Below, in pieces: positions 45,395 to 53,427 of a DNA stretch of 64,000 nt. This DNA comes from Flectobacillus sp. BAB-3569 (GTDB lineage: Bacteria; Bacteroidota; Bacteroidia; Cytophagales; Spirosomataceae): positions 62,001 through 126,000 of the forward strand of contig NZ_NJFZ01000015.1 in NCBI RefSeq assembly GCF_002270355.1. The letters are read 5' to 3'. The notes beneath the pieces are model-generated. The model was not told the origin of the DNA, searched no databases, and was given only the letters and a program-made list of their open reading frames with translations. The position numbers and the translations under genes are program-made. Numbering within the stretch: the stretch's first letter is position 1; each line of letters begins with the position of its first letter.

Positions 45395-46414
45395 CTAATT
45401 ACCAAGATTTAGTTTCAACTGAACACTAAAGGTTTTGTCGTTTTTCTGAATATGAAACTCATTTTGATTATTGTATTCAAGTTTGAGTCTTTCTTGGACT
45501 TGTTTGAGACCAGTGCCAAGTCCCTCTCGGCCAACAGCAAAATTGCTATTTTCGATTGAAAACTTCAAAGTTTGTTGTTCTAAAATAGCAGAAAGGCGAA
45601 TGTAGCAGGGATGTGATAGACTGAGACCATAGCGAAAAGCATTTTCTGCTAAGGGCATTAATAGCATAGGAGAAACGACGAATTTATTAGGAGAAATTTC
45701 CCATTGAAAGTCTAGCTCAATTTTTGGACTTTTCGGAAGCCTAGTTTTCTGTAAATCGATATAATTCTGTAAAAAAGAGATTTCCTTTTCTAAAGGAATC
45801 TTATTTTTAGGAGCTTCCTCAATGGAAAATCTTAGTAAATCCGAAATTTTCAGAATCATATCAGCGGTATTAGGACTTTCTTCAAGACTTGCTTGGTTAT
45901 AAACCGTATTGAGAACATTGAACAAAAAATGAGGATTGATTTGCGCTTTCAATGCGTGAAGGTCTGCCTCGGACTTGCTTTGGAGTAACTTTGTTTGAAG
46001 CTGTTTGGTTCGTATGTAATCACCTATATATGCTACCAATAGAATCAAAATGAGTACGAGAAGGCTAATGAGAATATTTTCATCTATATATCCTCCAAAG
46101 TGCCCAGTGCGAAATTGTAATAACTCAAAAATAAGCCACACCAACACAGATACCCAAGAGCTCCATAGGTATCGGATAGCAGGAGAATAATGATAGACAA
46201 TTTTAAGGAAAACCCATTTATAATGAACATAGGCTAATCCTACTGACAGTAAGAAGATACTAATCCAGCCCAATAGGTATTTGATATAGCCACTTTGCAA
46301 AATGAAACCTTCTTTGGATTCAGGCATAGCGGATGCTTTCAGAAGAATAAGCCAATAAAGAGCTAAACCAATCGGTGCAAAATAGCTAATCTTTTTGGTG
46401 ATTTTTGGATTCAT
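45395..46414 (-). CDS. LytS-like sensor histidine kinase
   Basis: A 339-residue membrane kinase. Four predicted membrane segments cover about residues 12-135. The His_kinase domain then has LKAQINPHFLFNVLNTVYNQ (phosphoacceptor His) and FLQNYIDLQKTRLPK, and the C-terminal ATP-binding HATPase region includes LLMPLAENAFRYGLS and GLGTGLKQVQERL. It pairs with the downstream LytTR regulator. There is no extracellular sensor domain, so the membrane segments or other partners must sense the cue. The upstream genes in the operon encode a DUF2846-like protein and an outer-membrane barrel. Confidence 0.92.
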   Translation of the reverse strand: MNPKITKKISYFAPIGLALYWLILLKASAMPESKEGFILQSGYIKYLLGWISIFLLSVGLAYVHYKWVFLKIVYHYSPAIRYLWSSWVSVLVWLIFELLQFRTGHFGGYIDENILISLLVLILILLVAYIGDYIRTKQLQTKLLQSKSEADLHALKAQINPHFLFNVLNTVYNQASLEESPNTADMILKISDLLRFSIEEAPKNKIPLEKEISFLQNYIDLQKTRLPKSPKIELDFQWEISPNKFVVSPMLLMPLAENAFRYGLSLSHPCYIRLSAILEQQTLKFSIENSNFAVGREGLGTGLKQVQERLKLEYNNQNEFHIQKNDKTFSVQLKLNLGN

Positions 46415-46419
46415 GGATT

Positions 46420-46833
46420 CTATGGTATTGCAGAGAAATCATATTTTTTCATGTGCTTGAGCTCTTGGAGGGCTGATTGTGTACCTAACCTACCAAGCAT
46501 CAACTGGTCTTTGAAATAATCTAATTCTCGATACACTTTTAGATAGTAGGTTTTGTTTGCTTCAAGCTTAATTACCGCTTTGACCTCTATTTTTTCCTGA
46601 ATATTTCTCGATATTTCAATAACCGTAGATTCTGCAGGGAGTTCAATTTCGATATATCTGTTTTGTGATAATTCTGCGATTTTTTTACCCTGAATGATGA
46701 TCGAAACACTACTTCCCCAAAACTCTCTTTCCCGCAAAATAAATAACTTTGCTTTGGGTGTATCTGTGCTGGTAAATCTCAAACTAGCCCATACTAATGT
46801 GTAAAATATCTTTATGTAAAAGCTCATACTCAT
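46420..46833 (-). CDS. DUF2846-like protein
   Basis: A 137-residue protein with a short N-terminal hydrophobic segment. AKLFILREREFWGSSVSIII, then QGKKIAELSQNRYIEIELPA and KLEANKTYYLKVYREL, match the beta-rich DUF2846 pattern in which a short lipoprotein-like domain carries one or two small ligand-binding strands. It lies 3 bases from the barrel gene stop and 5 bases before the kinase gene, so it is part of that operon. Biochemical role unknown. Confidence 0.65.
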   Translation of the reverse strand: MSMSFYIKIFYTLVWASLRFTSTDTPKAKLFILREREFWGSSVSIIIQGKKIAELSQNRYIEIELPAESTVIEISRNIQEKIEVKAVIKLEANKTYYLKVYRELDYFKDQLMLGRLGTQSALQELKHMKKYDFSAIP

Positions 46834-46836
46834 TGA

Positions 46837-47568
46837 TCAAAGTTTTTTATGCCCAAAATGTAACATCACTTGGATATAAAAATTGGAGATTTTATCACTT
46901 GGCAATCCATCTTGAGATGGGCTATACCTTAGTTCCCAAGGAGTACTACTTAACCCGAGCCTGTATCCTGCTTTTATAGAACTTCCTGCTGACTTTTGAG
47001 GTGTTCTATTAAAATACTCGATGCCAAAGTCTATAAATGGTTGATTTTGAGTGAAGTTTACTCCTTGACCTATGGTGTTGGGTAATGGGTAGTTTATATT
47101 GCTACTGGAAGATTTTACTCTCGTGATGTACTGATTATAGCTTGCATATCCGATTCCTCCATCAAGGTAAAAGTAATTATTTCGATCAGCCAAAAAAGCA
47201 TATCCAAAGGTAAATGTTGCTGTATTGGCACTTGATTTACTTACAAATGAACCATAAGATTTGTCTCCACCCGTAGTACTGTAATTGATACCTAAATCAA
47301 ATTTAAAGCGATTGTATAGCAAGTTAACTTGTAGCGGAATATATCCACAAAACAAATTAGGTTTAGCATTGTAGGTTTCTAAGTATGATTCTAACCGTGG
47401 AAAAGAAATAAACTCCCAACCAGAAGACGGTACCCCAATGCTTATTCTAAGCTGAGGAATACTTTTGGTAGAAAAATTTGCTCTGGTTGTATCCATCAAA
47501 TCAACTTCATTTTGTGCCTGTGTGTAAAAGGCCGCCATAAGTAATAGAATTGTAAAGAATCGATTCAT
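46837..47568 (-). CDS. Outer-membrane beta-barrel protein, first gene of LytS/LytTR operon
   Basis: A 243-residue protein with a signal peptide (ends FYTQAQN). Barrel strands include LQVNLLYNRFKFDLGINYST, ATFTFGYAFLADRNNYFYLD and FYIQVMLHFGHKKL. No family was recognised. As the leading gene before DUF2846-like, kinase and regulator genes (gaps of 3, 5 and 40 bases), it may report an outer-membrane state to the LytS kinase. Confidence 0.75.
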   Translation of the reverse strand: MNRFFTILLLMAAFYTQAQNEVDLMDTTRANFSTKSIPQLRISIGVPSSGWEFISFPRLESYLETYNAKPNLFCGYIPLQVNLLYNRFKFDLGINYSTTGGDKSYGSFVSKSSANTATFTFGYAFLADRNNYFYLDGGIGYASYNQYITRVKSSSSNINYPLPNTIGQGVNFTQNQPFIDFGIEYFNRTPQKSAGSSIKAGYRLGLSSTPWELRYSPSQDGLPSDKISNFYIQVMLHFGHKKL

Positions 47569-48026
47569 TTGGTATGATAGTTTTAAAACATGTTTGATTA
47601 ATGTCTTTCAAATCGTGTAATATCGGTTTGAAGCTACTAACTACTATGATGTCCACCAATACTTTGTTATCAATAATTCTTACTTCGTGGTGAAAGCTCT
47701 TTTTTATGTGATTTTGGAAGTAATATAAGATTCAGGTGAAGACATTGATTCCCTCTTAATCTCACTTAAAGCGGGCTTAAAATTTATAGTGAAAGATATT
47801 AAAAGGTACCTTGGGGTTTGCCAAATCCACCTAGCAACTGTATTTTCAAGAAAAGAAGGTATTGAGGTATCGGGTAATTGTATCTTATGAAGATAGATTT
47901 GTGAAACATGGAGAATTTTTAGTGATTTATCAACTGCTCATTTTTCGTTTTAGTCTATCAATTCATTTTTAAGGAAATTTTAATAAATCACGCAATTGCC
48001 CAGAATCTTCCAAAATTGCGTTGCAC
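47569..48026. other. 458-base gap without a recognisable gene
   Basis: The region lies between divergent barrel genes. A frame around 47745-47885 reads DSLLISLKAGLKFIVKDIKR then YLGVCQIHLATVF without an obvious start; it is not convincing as a gene. TAGATTTG (47894-47901) fits the -7 consensus for the 48027 gene but lacks a -33 partner. No RNA or repeat was seen. Confidence 0.35.
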
Positions 48027-48959
48027 ATGAACAAACTAAATTTACGTTTATTAATTATCGTTTTAAGTGGTATTTCGGCTCATTTTTCTACCCAAGCTCA
48101 AAACCATATCGTGGACCGTTTTACGATTCGAAAATCTTTTCAAACGAAAGAAGATTGGGCAAAACCTGCTGTTATCACATTTACCAAACCACAAGAAAAA
48201 TCTGCGTCTTGGTTGCTGGATATGGCCATTGGTTATAGCGCTTATCACCATCCCAAAGGTACAGTGTCGGTAATACCGTACATGGAGCTTCATCGAAATA
48301 CCTTGATTGACAAGCCTCAAAGTGTTTGGATTGGGGGTGTGGCAACCGAATGGCGAATGAATAGCTTGGAGCACAAAAAATGGTCTCCAGTTTTGGTACA
48401 ATCTTTCAAGTTTATGGAGGATAAAATCAAGCAAAATGCTTCTTTTCAAAGTAACTTTTATTTGACACCCGTTTTTGCATTTAAGGATATGAATCCTAAA
48501 TATTTTTGGATTCCCAACCACCCTGTGAGTCTTGGAAGTAGACTGAGTTTTGTGTACACGCCCTATATCGGTATCGAAAACGAAAATCGTACCTATGCTG
48601 ACAATAGTCTTTCCGCAGGTAACATATATCGAGCATTCGGGCGTATTTCGACGGATATTACGTTTTATCCTTCCAACAATAGTCTAAAAGGAAAGTTGGA
48701 CTTATCCCTCGACTGGCAATACCGCTACAATTATTACCAAACGGTTTCGGATGTGAAAAATAGTACGCAGCAGTTTTTAAATACCAGTCTCAATTATACA
48801 TTTTTTACTTCTGCTGATGGGAAGAAAATGAGCCAAATTGGTTTTGACTATGTCATTGGCGAAAACCCAACAGAAGGCTTCGAAAAACAGTCGTTTTATA
48901 CCGTAGCCCTAAAATTTAGGCTCAATTTAGGTGGCAATAAAACAAAGGAAGTTCTTTAG
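48027..48959 (+). CDS. Outer-membrane beta-barrel protein, porin-like
   Basis: A 310-residue protein read from ATG 48027, giving signal peptide MNKLNLRLLIIVLSGISAHF with cleavage near TQAQN. Long amphipathic strands follow (SVWIGGVATEWRMNSLEHKK, NIYRAFGRISTDITFYPSNN, KLDLSLDWQYRYNYYQTV) and the chain ends VALKFRLNLGGN. No named family recognised. It precedes the large OMP_b-brl_3-type protein by 200 bases and may or may not share its transcript. Confidence 0.7.
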   Translation: MNKLNLRLLIIVLSGISAHFSTQAQNHIVDRFTIRKSFQTKEDWAKPAVITFTKPQEKSASWLLDMAIGYSAYHHPKGTVSVIPYMELHRNTLIDKPQSVWIGGVATEWRMNSLEHKKWSPVLVQSFKFMEDKIKQNASFQSNFYLTPVFAFKDMNPKYFWIPNHPVSLGSRLSFVYTPYIGIENENRTYADNSLSAGNIYRAFGRISTDITFYPSNNSLKGKLDLSLDWQYRYNYYQTVSDVKNSTQQFLNTSLNYTFFTSADGKKMSQIGFDYVIGENPTEGFEKQSFYTVALKFRLNLGGNKTKEVL

Positions 48960-49159
48960 TTTTTAAGAGATAGAGGATACGAAAAAAGGTATTAGGCTGT
49001 TTATTTGCACTATTTTTTATGCTCTATTTCAAAAAAATAATGCTTTGATTTCTAAAGGGTTGTTTGATATTCTTGAGGATGACGTAAAATTTTACCGAAA
49101 CCAATGCAACATATGTCCAAGCTTAAGCGTCTGTTGGAGAAATTAAACTTCTCTAAATA

Positions 49160-51589
49160 ATGAAAAACCTCATCAACTTAATGCTAAGCCTCTTTATAAC
49201 CTATTCAAGCTTAGGACAGATTAAAGGTAAAATTGTAGATGACAAACAACAAGCAGCTTCTTTTGCCAATATTTTGGTATTAAACACAAAAGATTCGAGC
49301 CTAGTGAAAGGTGAAGCTGCCGATGTAGATGGAAAATTTGAAATTTCTGGATTAAAGCCTCAAGCCTATCTATTGCAAGTGTCAGCAGTAGGTTTCCAGA
49401 AATCCTATCAGGTAATTAACCTCGAATCTGCAAAAGCATTGGATTTGGGTATCATCCAACTCAAAGCCGAAACTCAAACTTTGGGCGAAGTGCAAGTAAC
49501 TGCTCGAAAACAACTGATTGAGCGTGATGGTGACAAAATGATTATGAACGTAGAGGCTAGTCCAACCGCGACAGGGCTCAATGGGTTGGAGCTAATGGAA
49601 AAAGTGCCTGGTGTAACTGTAGACCGTAATACCGAAACTATCAAGCTTAAAGGAAAAGATGGCGTGCTCATCATGATTGATGACCGCAAAACCTACCTTA
49701 CTGATGAACAGTTGGCCAATTTCTTGAAAACACTCAAAAGTGAGGACATCGAAAAAATTGAAATTATTGCCAACCCTTCTGCCCGTTTTGATGCTTCTGG
49801 TTCGAGTGGTATTATCAATATTAAGACAAAAAAAGGTAAAAACTTTGGGACAAATTATATCTTAGACCTCAACGCTGGATACAGCCACTATAAGGGTATC
49901 GGTGGTTTGCCAAAAAATGGACAAGGACTTACGATTAATTCTCGTCGTGAAAAATATGTTATTTTTGGAAATATCAACCGACAATACACAGCTTGGTATA
50001 ACTCCGAAGACCAAGTCCAAAACTTTCTATCAGCAACGGGATCGGTACTAGAAAAAAGGGTAATTACGGGTTTGGCAAAAGGGAGTTTTGAAAACTTGAG
50101 TGCCAAAATTGGTTTTGACTATGATTTGTCGAAAAAAACAACCGTTGGCTTTTCTGGACAGTGGGCAAATACTTCTAGCCCCATGAATCGTTCTTATAAT
50201 CAGCAATCGGTATCGGAAGCAATACGCCAAAGTTTGCAGATGGATAGAAGTCGTGAAGCGACTTTTGATAATTATACTTTTAATACTCATCTCAAGCAGA
50301 AAATTGATACTTCAGGTACAGAGTTGACGGTTGATTTTGACGTGATTTTGAACTCGAAAAGTTGGGATGATAGATTTGTGACTACTACCACACAAAACGA
50401 TGCTAATCCTTCTGTGGCAAACAACCAGATACTATTTCCTACCAATAATAAAACCTTTGTTTTGAAGGCAGATTTTATCAAAAAACTTACGGCTAAAACT
50501 AAAATAGAAACAGGAATTAAGACTAGTTATTCGAAAAAGACCAATGACTTTAGCGACAACTTCCGTGACAATGGAGCTTTGGTGAGTTCATTCTTTAAGT
50601 TCAACGAGTTAATTTCGGCGGGTTATGTGATGATAAACAGTGAGTTGACTAAAAGCTTAAGCTTACAAGCTGGTTTGAGAGCTGAACAAACCAATAACCA
50701 AGGGTTGAATAGAGAAGGGAATAAATTGACCCAGCAAGATTATTTGAACCTTTTCCCTACATTAACCCTAAACCAAAAGGTTTCGAAAGATTACGCCATT
50801 TCGTTGGGATATAGCCGTCGCATTAACCGACCAAACGATGATGTATTTAATACTTTCAAAAGATTTTTCTCTCCACAAAGCTATGTGGCAGGTAACCCAA
50901 CCATTTTGCCATCGCTCAATAACACGGTTAGTTTGACCAATACGATTAAAGACAAATACAGTTTTTCTTTAAACTATGTATCTGTTAATCAGTTTTCAAC
51001 TGAAGTTTTTGATGTTGACACAGTCTTGATTCCAGGTCGTCGTGTCATTCGTGAGTCGATGGAAAATGTCAATGGCAAAATTGGCTGGTGGAGTGTTGAT
51101 GCCTCAGTACCATTTAACCCAACAAAATGGTGGAGTGTAAATTTGAATTATTGGGGAGGTATCAATGTCTATAATTATAAAAGAGAAAGTACAGTTGTAG
51201 ATATTAGTCAACTCTATCATGGTGCTTATATGCAGCATACTTTTACCTTAAACAAGACACTCTCTGGTGAGATTTCGGGTTGGTACAGCTCAGGTGAAAC
51301 ATGGGGCTTCCAAACATCAAAACCACAAGGAGGTCTTGATTTTGGCTTGAAAAAAATGCTTTGGGACAAAAAAGCTACCGTGAAATTCTTAGTTCAAGAT
51401 CCATTCAACTTTAATAGTTACAGAAATAATGTTGAGACCGCAACGCTCACAGGCGTAGGAACTTATCGTTGGGACAACCGTAGATTTAGAATTTCGCTTA
51501 CCTATAATTTTGGCAACACAAACGTAAAACAAGCCATACAGTCCAATGATGGAGGAAATGGTGGAGGCGGAGGACCTTCAAAAAATTAG
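49160..51589 (+). CDS. Outer-membrane beta-barrel family protein with carboxypeptidase-like domain
   Basis: An 809-residue protein. Signal peptide (ends YSSLGQ), then a carboxypeptidase-regulatory-like domain (KGKIVDDKQQAASFANILVL, about 22-100). A plug-like region has LMEKVPGVTVDRNTETIKLK and NPSARFDASGSSGIINIKTK (about 130-225). A large C-terminal barrel of the OMP_b-brl_3 type includes INRPNDDVFNTFKRFFSPQ and AGNPTILPSLNNTVSLTN. It resembles TonB receptors but lacks a SusD partner. The family's substrates are not known. It ends with a glycine-rich tail and a strong terminator. Confidence 0.88.
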   Translation: MKNLINLMLSLFITYSSLGQIKGKIVDDKQQAASFANILVLNTKDSSLVKGEAADVDGKFEISGLKPQAYLLQVSAVGFQKSYQVINLESAKALDLGIIQLKAETQTLGEVQVTARKQLIERDGDKMIMNVEASPTATGLNGLELMEKVPGVTVDRNTETIKLKGKDGVLIMIDDRKTYLTDEQLANFLKTLKSEDIEKIEIIANPSARFDASGSSGIINIKTKKGKNFGTNYILDLNAGYSHYKGIGGLPKNGQGLTINSRREKYVIFGNINRQYTAWYNSEDQVQNFLSATGSVLEKRVITGLAKGSFENLSAKIGFDYDLSKKTTVGFSGQWANTSSPMNRSYNQQSVSEAIRQSLQMDRSREATFDNYTFNTHLKQKIDTSGTELTVDFDVILNSKSWDDRFVTTTTQNDANPSVANNQILFPTNNKTFVLKADFIKKLTAKTKIETGIKTSYSKKTNDFSDNFRDNGALVSSFFKFNELISAGYVMINSELTKSLSLQAGLRAEQTNNQGLNREGNKLTQQDYLNLFPTLTLNQKVSKDYAISLGYSRRINRPNDDVFNTFKRFFSPQSYVAGNPTILPSLNNTVSLTNTIKDKYSFSLNYVSVNQFSTEVFDVDTVLIPGRRVIRESMENVNGKIGWWSVDASVPFNPTKWWSVNLNYWGGINVYNYKRESTVVDISQLYHGAYMQHTFTLNKTLSGEISGWYSSGETWGFQTSKPQGGLDFGLKKMLWDKKATVKFLVQDPFNFNSYRNNVETATLTGVGTYRWDNRRFRISLTYNFGNTNVKQAIQSNDGGNGGGGGPSKN

Positions 51590-51613
51590 CAGATGTAACT
51601 TGACTTAATTGTT

Positions 51614-51659
51614 CAAAGCTCTCATATTCTAAATCAATAGATATGAGAGCTTTGTTTTT
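51614..51659. terminator. Bidirectional terminator
   Basis: A perfect 14-base stem CAAAGCTCTCATAT / ATATGAGAGCTTTG with a 13-base loop and a run of T. It serves the convergent barrel (plus) and DoxX-like (minus) genes. Confidence 0.9.
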
Positions 51660-51664
51660 GGATA

Positions 51665-52117
51665 TTAGTCTACTGACAAAGGACTTAATTTTATACGTTG
51701 TCCACCTTCAGCATGATAAATAGTGTAAGCTGAGGCTATTAGAACTACATTTTTGATGATATATTGACCCGGCAAACTTAATGCAAATAGAGATTGCCAT
51801 GTTTCGTTAGGCATGAGTAATAAGGGTAAAAAAGTGGTTGCCATTTGGCAACAAAATAAGAAAAATGCCAATTTGGTAAGTCGAGGTACCAACCAAATAA
51901 TGCCAATAAAGCATTCTAAATACCCTAAAAATGGCAAGAATGTATTGATAGAAATATACCTTGCTAAGGTCAAAGCATGTAGCTGACTAACGATTTGCTC
52001 TGCAGGAGATACGCCTACTACCTTCAGCGTACCAAACCAGAAGAAGACAACAAAAAGTGCAATTCTATTCAACCATTGTACGGTAGTGTTTTGGGTATTT
52101 GTATTGGATAAATCCAT
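51665..52117 (-). CDS. DoxX-like / DUF417 membrane protein
   Basis: A 150-residue protein with about four membrane segments. LFVVFFWFGTLKVVGVSPAE near the N-terminus and GYLECFIGIIWLVPRLTKL follow the DoxX/DUF417 pattern (W/F-F-G-x-L-K early, then a G-x-x-E motif). These are small inner-membrane proteins of uncertain role, often linked to thiol or oxidative stress. The end of the coding region overlaps the terminator tail closely (6 bases). Confidence 0.75.
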   Translation of the reverse strand: MDLSNTNTQNTTVQWLNRIALFVVFFWFGTLKVVGVSPAEQIVSQLHALTLARYISINTFLPFLGYLECFIGIIWLVPRLTKLAFFLFCCQMATTFLPLLLMPNETWQSLFALSLPGQYIIKNVVLIASAYTIYHAEGGQRIKLSPLSVD

Positions 52118-52227
52118 GGCTATAGTTTTTTAGGCTTGTATTTCACAAGCTGGGTTAATTATCAACATAAAGAATACGGTCATTGGGCTTGATATTGAGA
52201 TACCAAGTCGTGATTACTATATGAAAA

Positions 52228-52830
52228 TTAACAAACTACGGCAGGAGGGGGAGAGGTGTTGTTGAAATAACCTTCTGATAATTGATATTGGTGAAAAATG
52301 CGCATGGAAGGGCTTGACCACTCCAAAACATACAAAATTGTATAGCGTTGAAGAGAGGCATATTCCTTCAAAAAATGCTTTAATAAAAAACTACTTTTTC
52401 CAGATGGTGCTTGTGACGAATGCTCTTTGACATGGTTGGTGATATGTTCTGCCAGTTCCATGAAGCGAAAACGAGCGTTATCGTCTATCTTGCAAAGGGT
52501 ATATAAAGTATCATTTTGATATCGTTGTTCTACTAAATCATAGTGGTTTTCGCCATGTTTGATTTTCCCTTCAATGGGGCGGCTCTCATTCCAGTTACTC
52601 TGATAAGGCAACTGTAATGGTTGCTTAATCCAGTAATAATCACTTGATTCTTCAATATTTATCTCTTGAGAATTTGGCATTCCATACTCTTCCCAGCAAT
52701 ATAGAAGGCTAAATCCTACCATATTGTAGAGAAGTAATAATACTAAAAATATAGAAAGTAGTCTTTTCAAAAGAATAAATAGTGATTTTTCAAGTGGGGT
52801 AAAAGTAGGAAAATGATTTGTAGAAAACAA
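52228..52830 (-). CDS. Hypothetical membrane-anchored protein
   Basis: A 200-residue protein with one strong N-terminal membrane segment (LLSIFLVLLLLYNMVGFSLL, about 24-43). The rest is soluble, polar and probably outside the cytoplasm (NESRPIEGKIKHGENHYDLV). It ends in a Pro-rich NNTSPPPAVVC tail. No family recognised. Its start at 52830 leaves a 23-residue cytoplasmic segment before the membrane helix. It lies 110 bases upstream of the DoxX-like gene on the same strand, so they may be co-transcribed. Confidence 0.6.
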   Translation of the reverse strand: MFSTNHFPTFTPLEKSLFILLKRLLSIFLVLLLLYNMVGFSLLYCWEEYGMPNSQEINIEESSDYYWIKQPLQLPYQSNWNESRPIEGKIKHGENHYDLVEQRYQNDTLYTLCKIDDNARFRFMELAEHITNHVKEHSSQAPSGKSSFLLKHFLKEYASLQRYTILYVLEWSSPSMRIFHQYQLSEGYFNNTSPPPAVVC

Positions 52831-52974
52831 TGAGATAAGTTAGTGGGCAAAATGAAATTTTACCTGCAATAGGCATTAAGCTATATGCCGTAAGCTAAAA
52901 GAATTTCTAATAAAATCACGAAAAAACTAATGGCGTAGCAATAAAAAAGGACGATTGCTCGCCCTTAAATAAAG

Positions 52975-53154
52975 TTATGTTTTGATTCGAATGGTAATAA
53001 AGGCAGTAGGTCGCATGAGGATATCTACCCCAAAAGAAACCGTGACAATTTCATGTCCTTGCTCTTCGATTACACTGAGGGTATTTTCGGTACGACGAAT
53101 TAAGGTGGCCGTCGACCACCAAGTCGATACTTTAAAGATTTTGTAGGCTGTCAT
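52975..53154 (-). CDS. Small conserved-looking hypothetical protein, 59 residues
   Basis: An ATG at 53154 opens a frame reading MTAYKIFKVSTWWSTATLIR and ending with VDILMRPTAFITIRIKT at a TAA. It lies in an otherwise gene-free stretch of about 570 bases between the 52830 gene and tex. It has well-distributed charged residues, no membrane segment, and a short predicted beta-strand core (HEIVTVSFGVDILM). No family recognised. Being outside any longer gene and having ordinary codon use supports it, but length makes it uncertain. Confidence 0.5.
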   Translation of the reverse strand: MTAYKIFKVSTWWSTATLIRRTENTLSVIEEQGHEIVTVSFGVDILMRPTAFITIRIKT

Positions 53155-53372
53155 GAGGAACTATTAAAAGACGTCGGTATTGATAAGTGGGTCCGTTAAA
53201 CAATTGGTTTTAAACTAAAGTTACACATTTTGCGAAAGAAATTTTTAGTTTAATGCCGAAAAATACTCATCGATTGTGACAAAATGAGTGAGTGGTCGTA
53301 TGGCTGTATCTGAACATTGATGTTTATTTTTGCAAAGTAACTTTATCATAATAGAACCCTAAAAGGAGAAGC

Positions 53373-53404
53373 TTGGCGTAAATCCAAAAGAATTCTTAGC
53401 TTTG
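53373..53404 (+). promoter_or_regulatory. Promoter of tex
   Basis: TAGCTTTG at 53397-53404 fits the Bacteroidota -7 box TAnnTTTG. TTGG at 53373-53376 lies 20 bases upstream as the -33 element. The chosen tex start at 53428 gives a leader of about 15 bases. Confidence 0.5.
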
Positions 53405-53427
53405 TGGTTAGTCAAAACCTAAAAATC

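Noticed and set aside
47569-48026. A LytTR-like or other coding remnant in the gap
   Set aside because: The open frame has no start codon or family motif and is too short to support a call.
52831-53427. tRNA or structured RNA upstream of tex
   Set aside because: No cloverleaf or conserved loop sequence was seen; the region is explained by a small ORF and a promoter.
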